Assembly: GCA_016716125.1 (NCBI GenBank)
Contig: JADJWZ010000023.1
Span: 1 to 50,864 of the forward strand
Reading direction: 5' to 3'
Length of the DNA: 50,864 nucleotides
From: Ignavibacteria bacterium
GTDB lineage: Bacteria; Bacteroidota; Ignavibacteria; Tepidaquicellales; Tepidaquicellaceae
The notes beneath the pieces were generated by a model. That model had not been told where the DNA came from. It worked only from the letters and a program-made list of their open reading frames with translations, and ran no database searches. Shown piece by piece: positions 21,462 to 29,384 of the stretch (its first letter is position 1; every line of letters begins with the position of its first letter). The translations under genes and the position numbers were made by a program.

Positions 21462-23264
21462 TTGACAAAATACACTACAGTTTTTTTCTTTGCTGCAATT
21501 TTTTTAATGACGATTCAGGATTCAATTTATTCAAAGAATGAAATAGTTTATACCTCTCCCCGCGACCATGCAGAGCTTGTAAATGTTTCCGAAAATATTA
21601 TTTTTAAAGCTGATAAAAACTCAGATCTGTCGATTGAGCAAATGACAATCACAGTGAAAGGCGAAGACGGCAGAATTATCAACGGAGATTTTTTTGAAAC
21701 TTCCGACGGAAGAACTTTCATATTCGATCCGTTTGAAAAATTCCGGACAGGAGAGAATATTACCGCTGAATTAAAATTAAGTTCTACCGGCAAAGTATTG
21801 CAAAGCATTAATTTCAAAACATCGGAAAAGATAATAGATAAGAAAGTAAGGGATCAGATCATAAAGGATATAAGAGATGAAGAATTTGGTATCGGATTAA
21901 ATCAGAACAGGAATATTCCGGAAAGTAACGGCGGATACAATAACGGCGGAGTCATTATGCCGCAGGTTACAATTACAAAAAACAATAACCCTTCAGACGG
22001 CACAATTTTCTTCGCAAATATCGCCAATGATACAGTCACTTCTCCTTTTATAATGATAATGAAAAATAACGGTGAGATGCTTTTTCACAGACAAATGCCG
22101 GAGACATGTTATGATTTCAAAGTTCAGAAGAACGGAATGATCACTTATTTCCAAAATGGTGCAGAGAAATTTTATGCGATGGATTCGACATATACAATCG
22201 TCGATAGTTTTGTAACCGGTAACGGTTACTTAACTGACATTCATGATTTTTTAATAAAAGATGACGGCAATGTGCTGATGATGAGCTACGACGTTCAGAG
22301 AATTGATATGAGTCTGATAGTTCCCGGCGGAAGTAAAGATGCAAATGTTACGGGACTTATCATTCAGGAAATTGATCAGTCCGATAATGTTATTTTTCAA
22401 TGGAGAAGCTGGGATCATTTTGAGATCACGGACGCAGACAGCGTAAACCTTTCTCTTAACAATGTGGATTACTGTCACGGGAATGCTTTTGATGTTGACG
22501 ATGACGGACATTATGTTATCTCCTGCAGGAACATGTCCGAGATAACAAAAATAAATAGTGTGACCGGAGAACTGATATGGAGACTCGGAGGAAAGAATAA
22601 TCAGTTCACTTTCATAAATAATCCTATAGAATTTTCATATCAGCACGCTATTCACAGAACTGAAGCAGGTACATTTACTTTATTTGACAACGGAAATTTT
22701 CACAGTCCGAAATTCTCGCGTTCGGTGGAATACCGAATTGACGAGACCGCTATGACTGCGGAAAAAGTATGGGAATACAGGAATGTTCCTTCCATATATA
22801 CTTTCGCTATGGGTTATACCGAAAGACTGAGAAACGGCAACACTACAGTCTCGTGGGGATTTGCAGGCACGGCGTTCACGGAAGTGAACAGCAGTAATGA
22901 AGTAGTGTATGAATTTAATTTTGATCCGACAAATTTTTCCTACAGAATTTTCAGGGAAGACTGGAATGTATCGCCTGAATTCATACCAAACATACCGGAT
23001 GAGTTTGCGCTTACTTTAAATTACCCGAATCCGTTCAACGGCAGGACGAATATTTATTACAACATCAGCGCCGGTTCAAATGTAACTATAAAAGTATATG
23101 ACACACTCGGTAAAGAACTAAAGACACTGATCAATAATGAATTCCGTTCACCCGGAAAATATGTAACCCCGTTTGATTCGGGTGATCTCGCTTCGGGCGT
23201 TTATATATATCAGTTACAGACAGGCGGTGAGATTTATACGCATAAGATGGTGCTTACAAAATAG
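21462..23264 (+). CDS. Arylsulfotransferase-family secreted protein with T9SS sorting tail
   Basis: The frame starts at a TTG codon and encodes a signal peptide (VFFFAAIFLMTIQDSIYS). A six-bladed-propeller-like region resembles ASST/Arylsulfotran_2 proteins: MPETCYDFKVQKNGMITYFQ, TDIHDFLIKDDGNVLM, NNVDYCHGNAFDVDDDGHYV, GELIWRLGGKNNQF and SYQHAIHR. These conserved His and Arg stretches match the active-site region of arylsulfate sulfotransferases, though transfer activity is not certain. The last 80 or so residues (LNYPNPFNGRTNIYYNI to YTHKMVLTK) are a type A T9SS sorting domain, so it is exported to the cell surface. Confidence 0.8.
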   Translation: MTKYTTVFFFAAIFLMTIQDSIYSKNEIVYTSPRDHAELVNVSENIIFKADKNSDLSIEQMTITVKGEDGRIINGDFFETSDGRTFIFDPFEKFRTGENITAELKLSSTGKVLQSINFKTSEKIIDKKVRDQIIKDIRDEEFGIGLNQNRNIPESNGGYNNGGVIMPQVTITKNNNPSDGTIFFANIANDTVTSPFIMIMKNNGEMLFHRQMPETCYDFKVQKNGMITYFQNGAEKFYAMDSTYTIVDSFVTGNGYLTDIHDFLIKDDGNVLMMSYDVQRIDMSLIVPGGSKDANVTGLIIQEIDQSDNVIFQWRSWDHFEITDADSVNLSLNNVDYCHGNAFDVDDDGHYVISCRNMSEITKINSVTGELIWRLGGKNNQFTFINNPIEFSYQHAIHRTEAGTFTLFDNGNFHSPKFSRSVEYRIDETAMTAEKVWEYRNVPSIYTFAMGYTERLRNGNTTVSWGFAGTAFTEVNSSNEVVYEFNFDPTNFSYRIFREDWNVSPEFIPNIPDEFALTLNYPNPFNGRTNIYYNISAGSNVTIKVYDTLGKELKTLINNEFRSPGKYVTPFDSGDLASGVYIYQLQTGGEIYTHKMVLTK

Positions 23265-23366
23265 CTGAAGCAGTTAGTATTAAATAGATTTAATTCGAAC
23301 TTACTTTAATTCGAAATTATTAATGTGTAATTTGCACAGTTAAATTTCATACCCGTTAGCATTTTA

Positions 23367-24773
23367 ATGAATAATATTCACCGGAGTATATATAACCATC
23401 TCCCGGCAACTTTTAAAAATCTCGCAGCAAGCTTATACGGATATAAACTTCTGAAATGGAGGTACGGTCCGGAAACTGAAAAATTGGTGCTGGAAGCTTT
23501 TGAAAGAGAGAGATGGTCTCATGAAAAATGGGAGAAGTGGAAAGAGGAAAGACTTGCATACATGCTTGAATATTCAGCTGCCAATGTTCCTTATTACAGG
23601 GAATACTGGAGTAATCGGCGTCAGAAGGGAGACAACTCTTCTCCGGGTGAACTGAAAAACTGGCCTATACTTACCAAAGAAACTTTACGAAAGAATCAGA
23701 AGGTATTCATTGCTGACGGATTTTATGAAAAGAATTTGTACCGTGATCATACCAGCGGTACTACGGGTACGCCTGTAGATTTTTTCAGCAGCCGTGAAAT
23801 ACTCCGCAAATGGTATGCTTTGTTTGAAGCCAGGTGGAGACGGTGGTACGGAGTCTCCCTCAAAGATAACTGGGCGATAATCGGCGGTCAGTATGTTGTT
23901 CCTTTAAATAAAGACAAGCCTCCTTTCTGGGTGTGGAACCGGGCGTTTCATCAATTGTATTTATCGGCGTTTCACATGAGACCTGAGCTTATGAAATACT
24001 ATCTCAAAGCAATGCAGGATCATAATATAGTTCACATGTATTCATATTCAGAAAGCGTGCATCAGCTTGCTCAGGCGGCATTAAAGGAAAATATAAAGAT
24101 AAAGCTGAAAGTTGTAGTGACAGACGCTGAACCTTTATTTGAGCATCAGAGAGAAACCATCAGCGAAGCGTTTGATTGTCCCGTAAGAGAAACGTTTGGT
24201 CAGGCGGAAATGCTGTGTGCGGCGAGTGAGTGTGAACACGGGAAACTGCATCTGTGGTCTGATGCAGGTCATGTGGAATTACTTGATGAATCGGATCAGC
24301 CGGTAGAAAACGGTACTGCGGGCAGGATCATTGGTACAAGTCTTCTGAATGAAACAATGCCGCTTATAAGATATGATCTCATGGACATGGCGCAGTTTCC
24401 ATTGAAACAAGAGCAATGCAAGTGCAGACGGACCTTACCTGTTGTGGAAAAATTCACAGGCAGGATGGATGACATAATTTATGCCAAAGACGGCAGACGC
24501 CTCGTACAGCTGGATATTATTCTGGGCTCGCATTTAAAGATCAGGGAAGTACAGATAATACAGGAGACGCTTGATGACTTTACTGTTAAGGTTGTACCTG
24601 ACGAAGGCTGGAATGAATCTGCAAAGAAGACATTGGTTGATTCTCTGAAAGAGCTTGCAGGAGATGTGAATGTAAATGTAGTGGAGGTAGAGGAAATACC
24701 GCGAACATGGGCGGGTAAATTCAGGATCATAGTTTCAAAAGTAAATCAAAAGGATCCGGAAAAAGTAAATTAA
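23367..24773 (+). CDS. PaaK/CapK-like phenylacetate-CoA ligase family protein
   Basis: A 468-residue adenylate-forming enzyme. The AMP-binding loop TSGTTGTP is at 129-136, ETFGQAEMLCAASECEHGKL carries the A5-type motif, and PLIRYDLMDMAQF and GRMDDIIYAKDGRRL give the C-terminal hinge. PaaK/CapK relatives activate aryl or fatty acids, and many sit in polysaccharide or lipid clusters. The acid here is unknown. It is followed 21 bp later by the methyltransferase-like gene, so the pair probably acts together. Confidence 0.85.
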   Translation: MNNIHRSIYNHLPATFKNLAASLYGYKLLKWRYGPETEKLVLEAFERERWSHEKWEKWKEERLAYMLEYSAANVPYYREYWSNRRQKGDNSSPGELKNWPILTKETLRKNQKVFIADGFYEKNLYRDHTSGTTGTPVDFFSSREILRKWYALFEARWRRWYGVSLKDNWAIIGGQYVVPLNKDKPPFWVWNRAFHQLYLSAFHMRPELMKYYLKAMQDHNIVHMYSYSESVHQLAQAALKENIKIKLKVVVTDAEPLFEHQRETISEAFDCPVRETFGQAEMLCAASECEHGKLHLWSDAGHVELLDESDQPVENGTAGRIIGTSLLNETMPLIRYDLMDMAQFPLKQEQCKCRRTLPVVEKFTGRMDDIIYAKDGRRLVQLDIILGSHLKIREVQIIQETLDDFTVKVVPDEGWNESAKKTLVDSLKELAGDVNVNVVEVEEIPRTWAGKFRIIVSKVNQKDPEKVN

Positions 24774-24794
24774 AATTAATTTAAAAAATAATAA

Positions 24795-25454
24795 ATGAAA
24801 CAGACAGTTAACAAATTATTTTACGATATAAGACGCAAATTCAAACTGACACCAATTCTAAAGGAGCTTGAAGAGATCAAGAGGCGCGGAGTGCCGCTGG
24901 AGAATTTCACCGCTCTGGAAATGTTTGGCGGCTACGGTGACATGATCACAAAAGATTGCCTCCAGTATGTCAAATCACTCGAAACCTGGGAGATCAATCC
25001 TGACTGCGAAGCTTCTCTGAAAAAACATCTGCCGACTGCTAAGATCAGAATAGGTGATTCTTATGCGATGCTGAAAGAGATGAAAACCAAAGTGGATTTT
25101 CTAAGCGCTGATACGGCTTTGTCAGATAATCCAAATGAACACTTTACAATTTTCCCTGATGCTTTTAAAATACTGAATGATAAAGCTATTATAATGCTGA
25201 ACACTGTTCCCGAGATGCACCCGGATGTATTGAAAAAGGATGCTGCGGAGATCAGGAAGAAATTCTATGGAGTTGAAGATCCTGCTAACATTCCGATTGA
25301 AAAGATGATCGAAAAATATAAAGCGCTGTGTAAGGAAAACGGATTTGAAGTCAAATGGTGGTTTACCACTGACAGGTATTTTATGTATCCTTTAAGGAAA
25401 GCGAGAGTGAAGAAGCGGCTCGTGCAACTGGTGCTGTATGTGGAACGCGTGTAG
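24795..25454 (+). CDS. SAM-dependent methyltransferase-like protein
   Basis: A 219-residue soluble protein with a Rossmann-like layout: ALEMFGGYGDMITKD (40-54) in the place of the glycine-rich SAM loop, LETWEINPDCEASLKKHLP as the second strand with an acidic end, AKIRIGDSYAML (82-93) as motif II, and KVDFLSADTAL as motif IV. The region after 150 is less typical. It follows the PaaK-like gene by 21 bp in the same direction. The substrate is unknown and catalytic residues are not certain. Confidence 0.6.
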   Translation: MKQTVNKLFYDIRRKFKLTPILKELEEIKRRGVPLENFTALEMFGGYGDMITKDCLQYVKSLETWEINPDCEASLKKHLPTAKIRIGDSYAMLKEMKTKVDFLSADTALSDNPNEHFTIFPDAFKILNDKAIIMLNTVPEMHPDVLKKDAAEIRKKFYGVEDPANIPIEKMIEKYKALCKENGFEVKWWFTTDRYFMYPLRKARVKKRLVQLVLYVERV

Positions 25455-25868
25455 TCAATTATCAATCAATTTCAATTTTCAATTATCAATTATCAATTAT
25501 TTTAATAAGATCAATTCGCTTCGTGTAAATGAGTATTCCATCTGCTTCCACTCTTTAAAAATGTTTACCGCTTGAAAGTTGATGTTAAAAAATGAAAATC
25601 CATTCGACAGCGGGCCCGGGGCCACCTGTTTATTAATTTAATCATAATTTTTCTACAAAGATGAAACCGCTAACGCGGTAAGGGTGAAATCTTTGTAATA
25701 AAAACTATAAACATTATAACCCCGAGAATGTGAAATCTTTGTAATAAAAAGTATTACAAACATTTATAACCCCGTAGGGGTGAAATCTTTGTAGCACTAT
25801 AAACATTATAACCCCGTAGGGGTGAAATCTTATCTAAAATACAAAAGGCAAATAACCAAAATTAATTT
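25455..25868. repeat. Non-coding region with CCCCGTAGGGGTGAAATC repeats
   Basis: No gene is seen. After a short TCAATTATCAATTATC run (about 25455-25500), four degenerate direct repeats lie at about 25650-25832. Each ends in GTGAAATCTT and most contain ACATTATAACCCCG. Two contain the palindrome CCCCGTAGGGG (near 25770 and 25812). This word is a common intergenic repeat in Bacteroidota-like genomes. Confidence 0.75.
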
Positions 25869-26264
25869 ATGAAATCAATTCTGTTGCTTACCTTTTTAAT
25901 CATTTCGCTGCATGGCTGCGGCAAAGATGAAACTATTCAAAAAGACGAAGCTGAGATCCGCAAAGAAATAGAATTCAGCCGGAAAGTGATCGGAGCGGAG
26001 TTTAAAAGAGGGATGTTCAGTGTTTCAAATGATTCCGCTAAATTTAACGAATGCGGATCAGAGAAGACTTATGCGCTGGAAGGCGATACGGAAGAGTTAA
26101 AGAAATTATACAGTAAATATTCCGGTAAGCTGCCTTCAGGAAAAGCCTACATTGAAATTGAATCTTTCAGATCGACTAAATCACCTGACAGTGAAAGTAT
26201 CTCAGATACAGTATTTGTAGTAACGAAGTTTATTAAATTCGACGCGAATATAAACTGCAACTGA
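25869..26264 (+). CDS. Small lipoprotein
   Basis: A 131-residue protein with a lipoprotein signal: MKSILLLTFLIISLHGC, with lipobox LHGC and modified Cys17. The mature part has SNDSAKFNECGSEKTYALEG and PSGKAYIEIESF, which recalls NlpE-like or heat-shock (HslJ-like) small lipoprotein domains, but only weakly. Probably anchored in the outer or inner membrane facing the periplasm. It converges on the TIGR02757 gene, 4 bp away. Confidence 0.7.
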   Translation: MKSILLLTFLIISLHGCGKDETIQKDEAEIRKEIEFSRKVIGAEFKRGMFSVSNDSAKFNECGSEKTYALEGDTEELKKLYSKYSGKLPSGKAYIEIESFRSTKSPDSESISDTVFVVTKFIKFDANINCN

Positions 26265-26268
26265 TCCG

Positions 26269-27057
26269 TCATTCAGGATATTCACCGTCAATCCCGATAT
26301 GGCATAATGCAAAGTCATATTTAACCGGGTCAACGGGATCAAACTTTTTCAGCTTTTCCGTAAGCTCAACTGCAAAATTCATATCGCATGATTTTCGTAA
26401 TGCAAGTGAAAGCATCCGCGAAACCCTGAATACGTGAGTATCCACTGGCATTATCAGCTTTGATGCATCAGCTCCTTTCCATAATCCAAAATCAATATTA
26501 TCTTTTCTTATCATCCATCTTAGGAAAAGGTTCAGTCTTTTACAGGCGGAGCCGGCATTTACGTCGGGAACTAGATATCCGAATGAGACGGGATCAGAAA
26601 CACCGCTGCGAAACGCCGATGAAAATTCCTTAAGCGCAGGCAAGATGTTATTGTGTGATTCAGAATATCCTTTTAAAAAATAATTTTCCAGTGAACCGTA
26701 TTCATTCAGTATATTTCTGATGCGGGATAAAAGAATTGAGAAGTCATCCGCTGAATTAAATCTGTATTTCAGCTCATCGATATATTTTTTGTCTTTACGT
26801 TCTGAGTAATTAGAAGTAAATTCGTACACTTTATTCCCTGTAATATTTATAAACTTAGAAATAAAATTACAGATGGCTCCGACTCTTCCGTAACAGTAAC
26901 AGGAAGTTATAAACGCGCTGATCTCAATTTCTTCCGGATCAAGCCCGTGAAGGATCCATACAGGATCTTCGGAAGAATATTTTTTATGATATTTTATGTA
27001 ATGGGAATCTAAATATTTTTTTAATTTCTTATCGTTCATAACTTGCATAACCTGCAT
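26269..27057 (-). CDS. TIGR02757 family protein (DUF2400)
   Basis: A protein of about 257-262 residues. SSEDPVWILHGLDPEEIEIS, CYGRVGAICNF, NAGSACKRLNLFLRWMIRKD, LWKGADASKLIMPVDTHVFR and CHIGIDGEYPE are the diagnostic blocks of TIGR02757. The LDTHV-like block and helical layout relate it to HhH-GPD base-excision glycosylases, but no activity has been shown. The start may be MNDKKLKKYLD (27039) rather than 27057. It diverges from the dehydrogenase-like gene with a 31-bp gap, so their promoters overlap. Confidence 0.85.
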   Translation of the reverse strand: MQVMQVMNDKKLKKYLDSHYIKYHKKYSSEDPVWILHGLDPEEIEISAFITSCYCYGRVGAICNFISKFINITGNKVYEFTSNYSERKDKKYIDELKYRFNSADDFSILLSRIRNILNEYGSLENYFLKGYSESHNNILPALKEFSSAFRSGVSDPVSFGYLVPDVNAGSACKRLNLFLRWMIRKDNIDFGLWKGADASKLIMPVDTHVFRVSRMLSLALRKSCDMNFAVELTEKLKKFDPVDPVKYDFALCHIGIDGEYPE

Positions 27058-27088
27058 ATCTTTAATACAAACTTAATTACAATCTTAA

Positions 27089-27769
27089 ATGGAAAAAGTT
27101 TTTTTAATTGGTGACAACGAATCCCTGCTCGGCGAATTATCAGAACTGCTTAAAGCAGATTATGAAATCGCAGATGAACTTGATGAAACTGCAGACATTA
27201 TTTTTGAGCTGTCCGGTTCTGATAAAGAATTCAAATCCAAGATCCTCAATTTTATTGATGAAAAAAATTCAAAAGCCACTGTAATATCAACCTCACTTAT
27301 ATCAACTGTACTTGAGCAGGCGGTAAATTCACGATATCCGGAAAGATTAACAGGCGCGGGAATTTATCCCACATTTTCGGAATCAAAAGGAATTGAAATA
27401 GCAGGCTGTAAATACACTTCACCGGATCATCTGCAGAAGTGCAGGAAAGTTTTCGAATCCATTGGAAAAGAAGTAACTGAAGTGACTGACCGCACCGGCA
27501 TGATAAGCATGAGAATTATTTCAATGATCATAAACGAAGCTTATCTCGTTCTGCAGGAAGGCACCGCTTCAAAAGAAGACATTGACACAGCCATGAAACT
27601 CGGCACGAATTATCCGCACGGTCCGATAGAATGGAGTGAAAAACTCGGAATACCGCTTATCTATAATATACTGCTCGCAATGTCGGATGAATTCGGAGAC
27701 GACAGATACAGGATCACTCCCCTGCTGAAAGAAAAATATCTGGAGACTTTTAAAGCTGAACTTTTATAA
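27089..27769 (+). CDS. 3-hydroxyacyl-CoA dehydrogenase-like protein
   Basis: A 226-residue protein with a reduced NAD-binding part (MEKVFLIGDNESLLGELSEL; the usual GxGxxG is degenerate) and a well-conserved 3HCDH C-terminal domain (DRTGMISMRIISMIINEAYL, EGTASKEDIDTAMKLGTNYP, HGPIEWSEKLG). Full enzymes oxidise 3-hydroxyacyl-CoA in fatty-acid or phenylacetate degradation and are about 280-300 residues. The short N-terminus makes normal NAD binding doubtful, so this could be a variant or an accessory subunit. No other beta-oxidation gene is next to it. Confidence 0.75.
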   Translation: MEKVFLIGDNESLLGELSELLKADYEIADELDETADIIFELSGSDKEFKSKILNFIDEKNSKATVISTSLISTVLEQAVNSRYPERLTGAGIYPTFSESKGIEIAGCKYTSPDHLQKCRKVFESIGKEVTEVTDRTGMISMRIISMIINEAYLVLQEGTASKEDIDTAMKLGTNYPHGPIEWSEKLGIPLIYNILLAMSDEFGDDRYRITPLLKEKYLETFKAELL

Positions 27770-27772
27770 CTA

Positions 27773-27904
27773 TCACCTGAAAGTAAATCCCCGGTATACA
27801 AGCTTGATCGTCATGTAAACTGAAAATATAGTAGCAAGAATTATTATGAACAATACTAATCTTGCTAAGAAACTGTCAAATTTTTTTGGCGTGGTTTTTT
27901 CCAT
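27773..27904 (-). CDS. Small single-pass membrane protein (43 aa)
   Basis: An unusually short frame, MEKTTPKKFDSFLARLVL onward, with a charged N-terminus and one hydrophobic helix (about residues 15-34, LVLFIIILATIFSVYM), ending YRGFTFR with a TGA at 27773-27775. It starts 31 bp after the thymidine phosphorylase stop in the same direction and ends 3 bp from the convergent dehydrogenase-like gene, filling the gap exactly. The composition and fit argue for a real gene. Function unknown. Confidence 0.55.
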   Translation of the reverse strand: MEKTTPKKFDSFLARLVLFIIILATIFSVYMTIKLVYRGFTFR

Positions 27905-27935
27905 TTCAGATAAAATATTTATTTAATTTCTGATT

Positions 27936-29240
27936 CTAATATAGTATATCTATGATCAGCGGAATGGCGGCAGGTTTCTTTTCTGATATTTTAACTGCGC
28001 CTTTCAGTCTTTTTTCTGACGGACCGAGACGTTCCTCTTTTCCTGAAAATATTTCACAGATCACATCACCTTTCTTTATCTCATTACCGGTTTTTTTATG
28101 CAGTATAATTCCAGCCAGATAATCTATCTTATCATCAGTCTTCTTTCTTCCGCATCCAAGCTCAATAGCGGCATATCCGAAATCAGACGCATTCATCTCC
28201 GAAATAAATCCGTTTTCCTCTGCAGTTATTTGTTTAGAAAATTCTGCGCGCTTTAAATTCGCCCAGTCCTTTACATAGTTTACATCACCGTTCTGGATCT
28301 CAACCATCTCTAGAAATTTCTTATAAGCCGATTTATCGGAAAGTTTATGCAATGCAACTTTCTCACCTTCCTCAATGCTTCCCGCCGCTCCGCCAAGATA
28401 AAGCATTGCGCCGGCAAGGACATTATTCAGTTTGAAAAGATCAGGGACCATTTTTCCGTTCATCACTTCAATACACTCCTCTATCTCAAGCCAGTTGCCG
28501 ATCTTCATACCAAGCGGCTGTTCCATATCGGTGAGGACGGCGACAGCTTTTTTGCCGAACTTCTTTGAAACGGAAATAAGTTTTTTGGCAAGCTGAAGAG
28601 ATTCATCCTTGTCAGGCAGATTCGAACCAATGCCGATCTTCACATCAAACACAAATGCATCCGCGCCTTCGGCGAGTTTCTTGCTCATTATACTTGAAGT
28701 GATAAGAGGTATACATTCGACAGTTGCCGTTACATCTCTCAGCGCATAAATTCTTTTATCCGCAGGAGCTAGCTCCGAAGTCTGTCCGAGCATTACAAGT
28801 CCGGCTTTTTCAAGAATTCTTTTAAAATCCTTTACAGGATAATTCACATTGAAACCGGGGATCGATTCAAGTTTGTCAAGCGTCCCGCCCGTATGACCGA
28901 GTCCCCTGCCGGATATCATCGGCACGGCAATACCACAAGACGCGGCAAGCGGCGCTAAGATTATTGAAGTCTTATCTCCCACTCCTCCTGTGGAATGCTT
29001 GTCAACTTTCGGCTTGTCAATGTGACTGAGGTCAAGCGTCAATCCGCTTTCAAGCATTATTTCCGTCAGAAAAAATGTCTCGTCTTCATTCATATTTCTG
29101 AAATACACAGCCATAAGAAAAGCGGACATCTGATAATCCGTTACCGAACCTTTCAGATAACCTTCTATAAAATATTTGATCTGCTCTCTGCCGAGAGGTA
29201 TGCCGTTACGTTTTTGCTTAATTATCTCTACCGGATTCAT
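27936..29240 (-). CDS. Thymidine/pyrimidine-nucleoside phosphorylase
   Basis: A 434-residue cytosolic enzyme that splits thymidine or other pyrimidine nucleosides with phosphate in nucleotide salvage. KHSTGGVGDKTS (81-92) binds phosphate, and SGRGLGHTGGTLDKLESIPG (110-129) is the family signature. SSIMSKKLAEGADAFVFDVK and the C-terminal GxI-type domain (KKTGNEIKKGDVICEIFSG) complete it. At 434 residues it matches the deoA/pdp length. I cannot separate thymidine-specific (deoA) from broad (pdp) by eye. The 43-aa membrane protein follows it. Confidence 0.92.
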   Translation of the reverse strand: MNPVEIIKQKRNGIPLGREQIKYFIEGYLKGSVTDYQMSAFLMAVYFRNMNEDETFFLTEIMLESGLTLDLSHIDKPKVDKHSTGGVGDKTSIILAPLAASCGIAVPMISGRGLGHTGGTLDKLESIPGFNVNYPVKDFKRILEKAGLVMLGQTSELAPADKRIYALRDVTATVECIPLITSSIMSKKLAEGADAFVFDVKIGIGSNLPDKDESLQLAKKLISVSKKFGKKAVAVLTDMEQPLGMKIGNWLEIEECIEVMNGKMVPDLFKLNNVLAGAMLYLGGAAGSIEEGEKVALHKLSDKSAYKKFLEMVEIQNGDVNYVKDWANLKRAEFSKQITAEENGFISEMNASDFGYAAIELGCGRKKTDDKIDYLAGIILHKKTGNEIKKGDVICEIFSGKEERLGPSEKRLKGAVKISEKKPAAIPLIIDILY

Positions 29241-29384
29241 TTTGCAAGTTAGAAAAATACATCCGATAATTAAAGTCCCATATTATCTGACTTTCACAAA
29301 CCGAGAATATTGCAACTTGCTTATTCAGACGGACATCGATAATTTTCAGCGGGTTAAATCTGCTTAACCGATTATAGATTAAAC

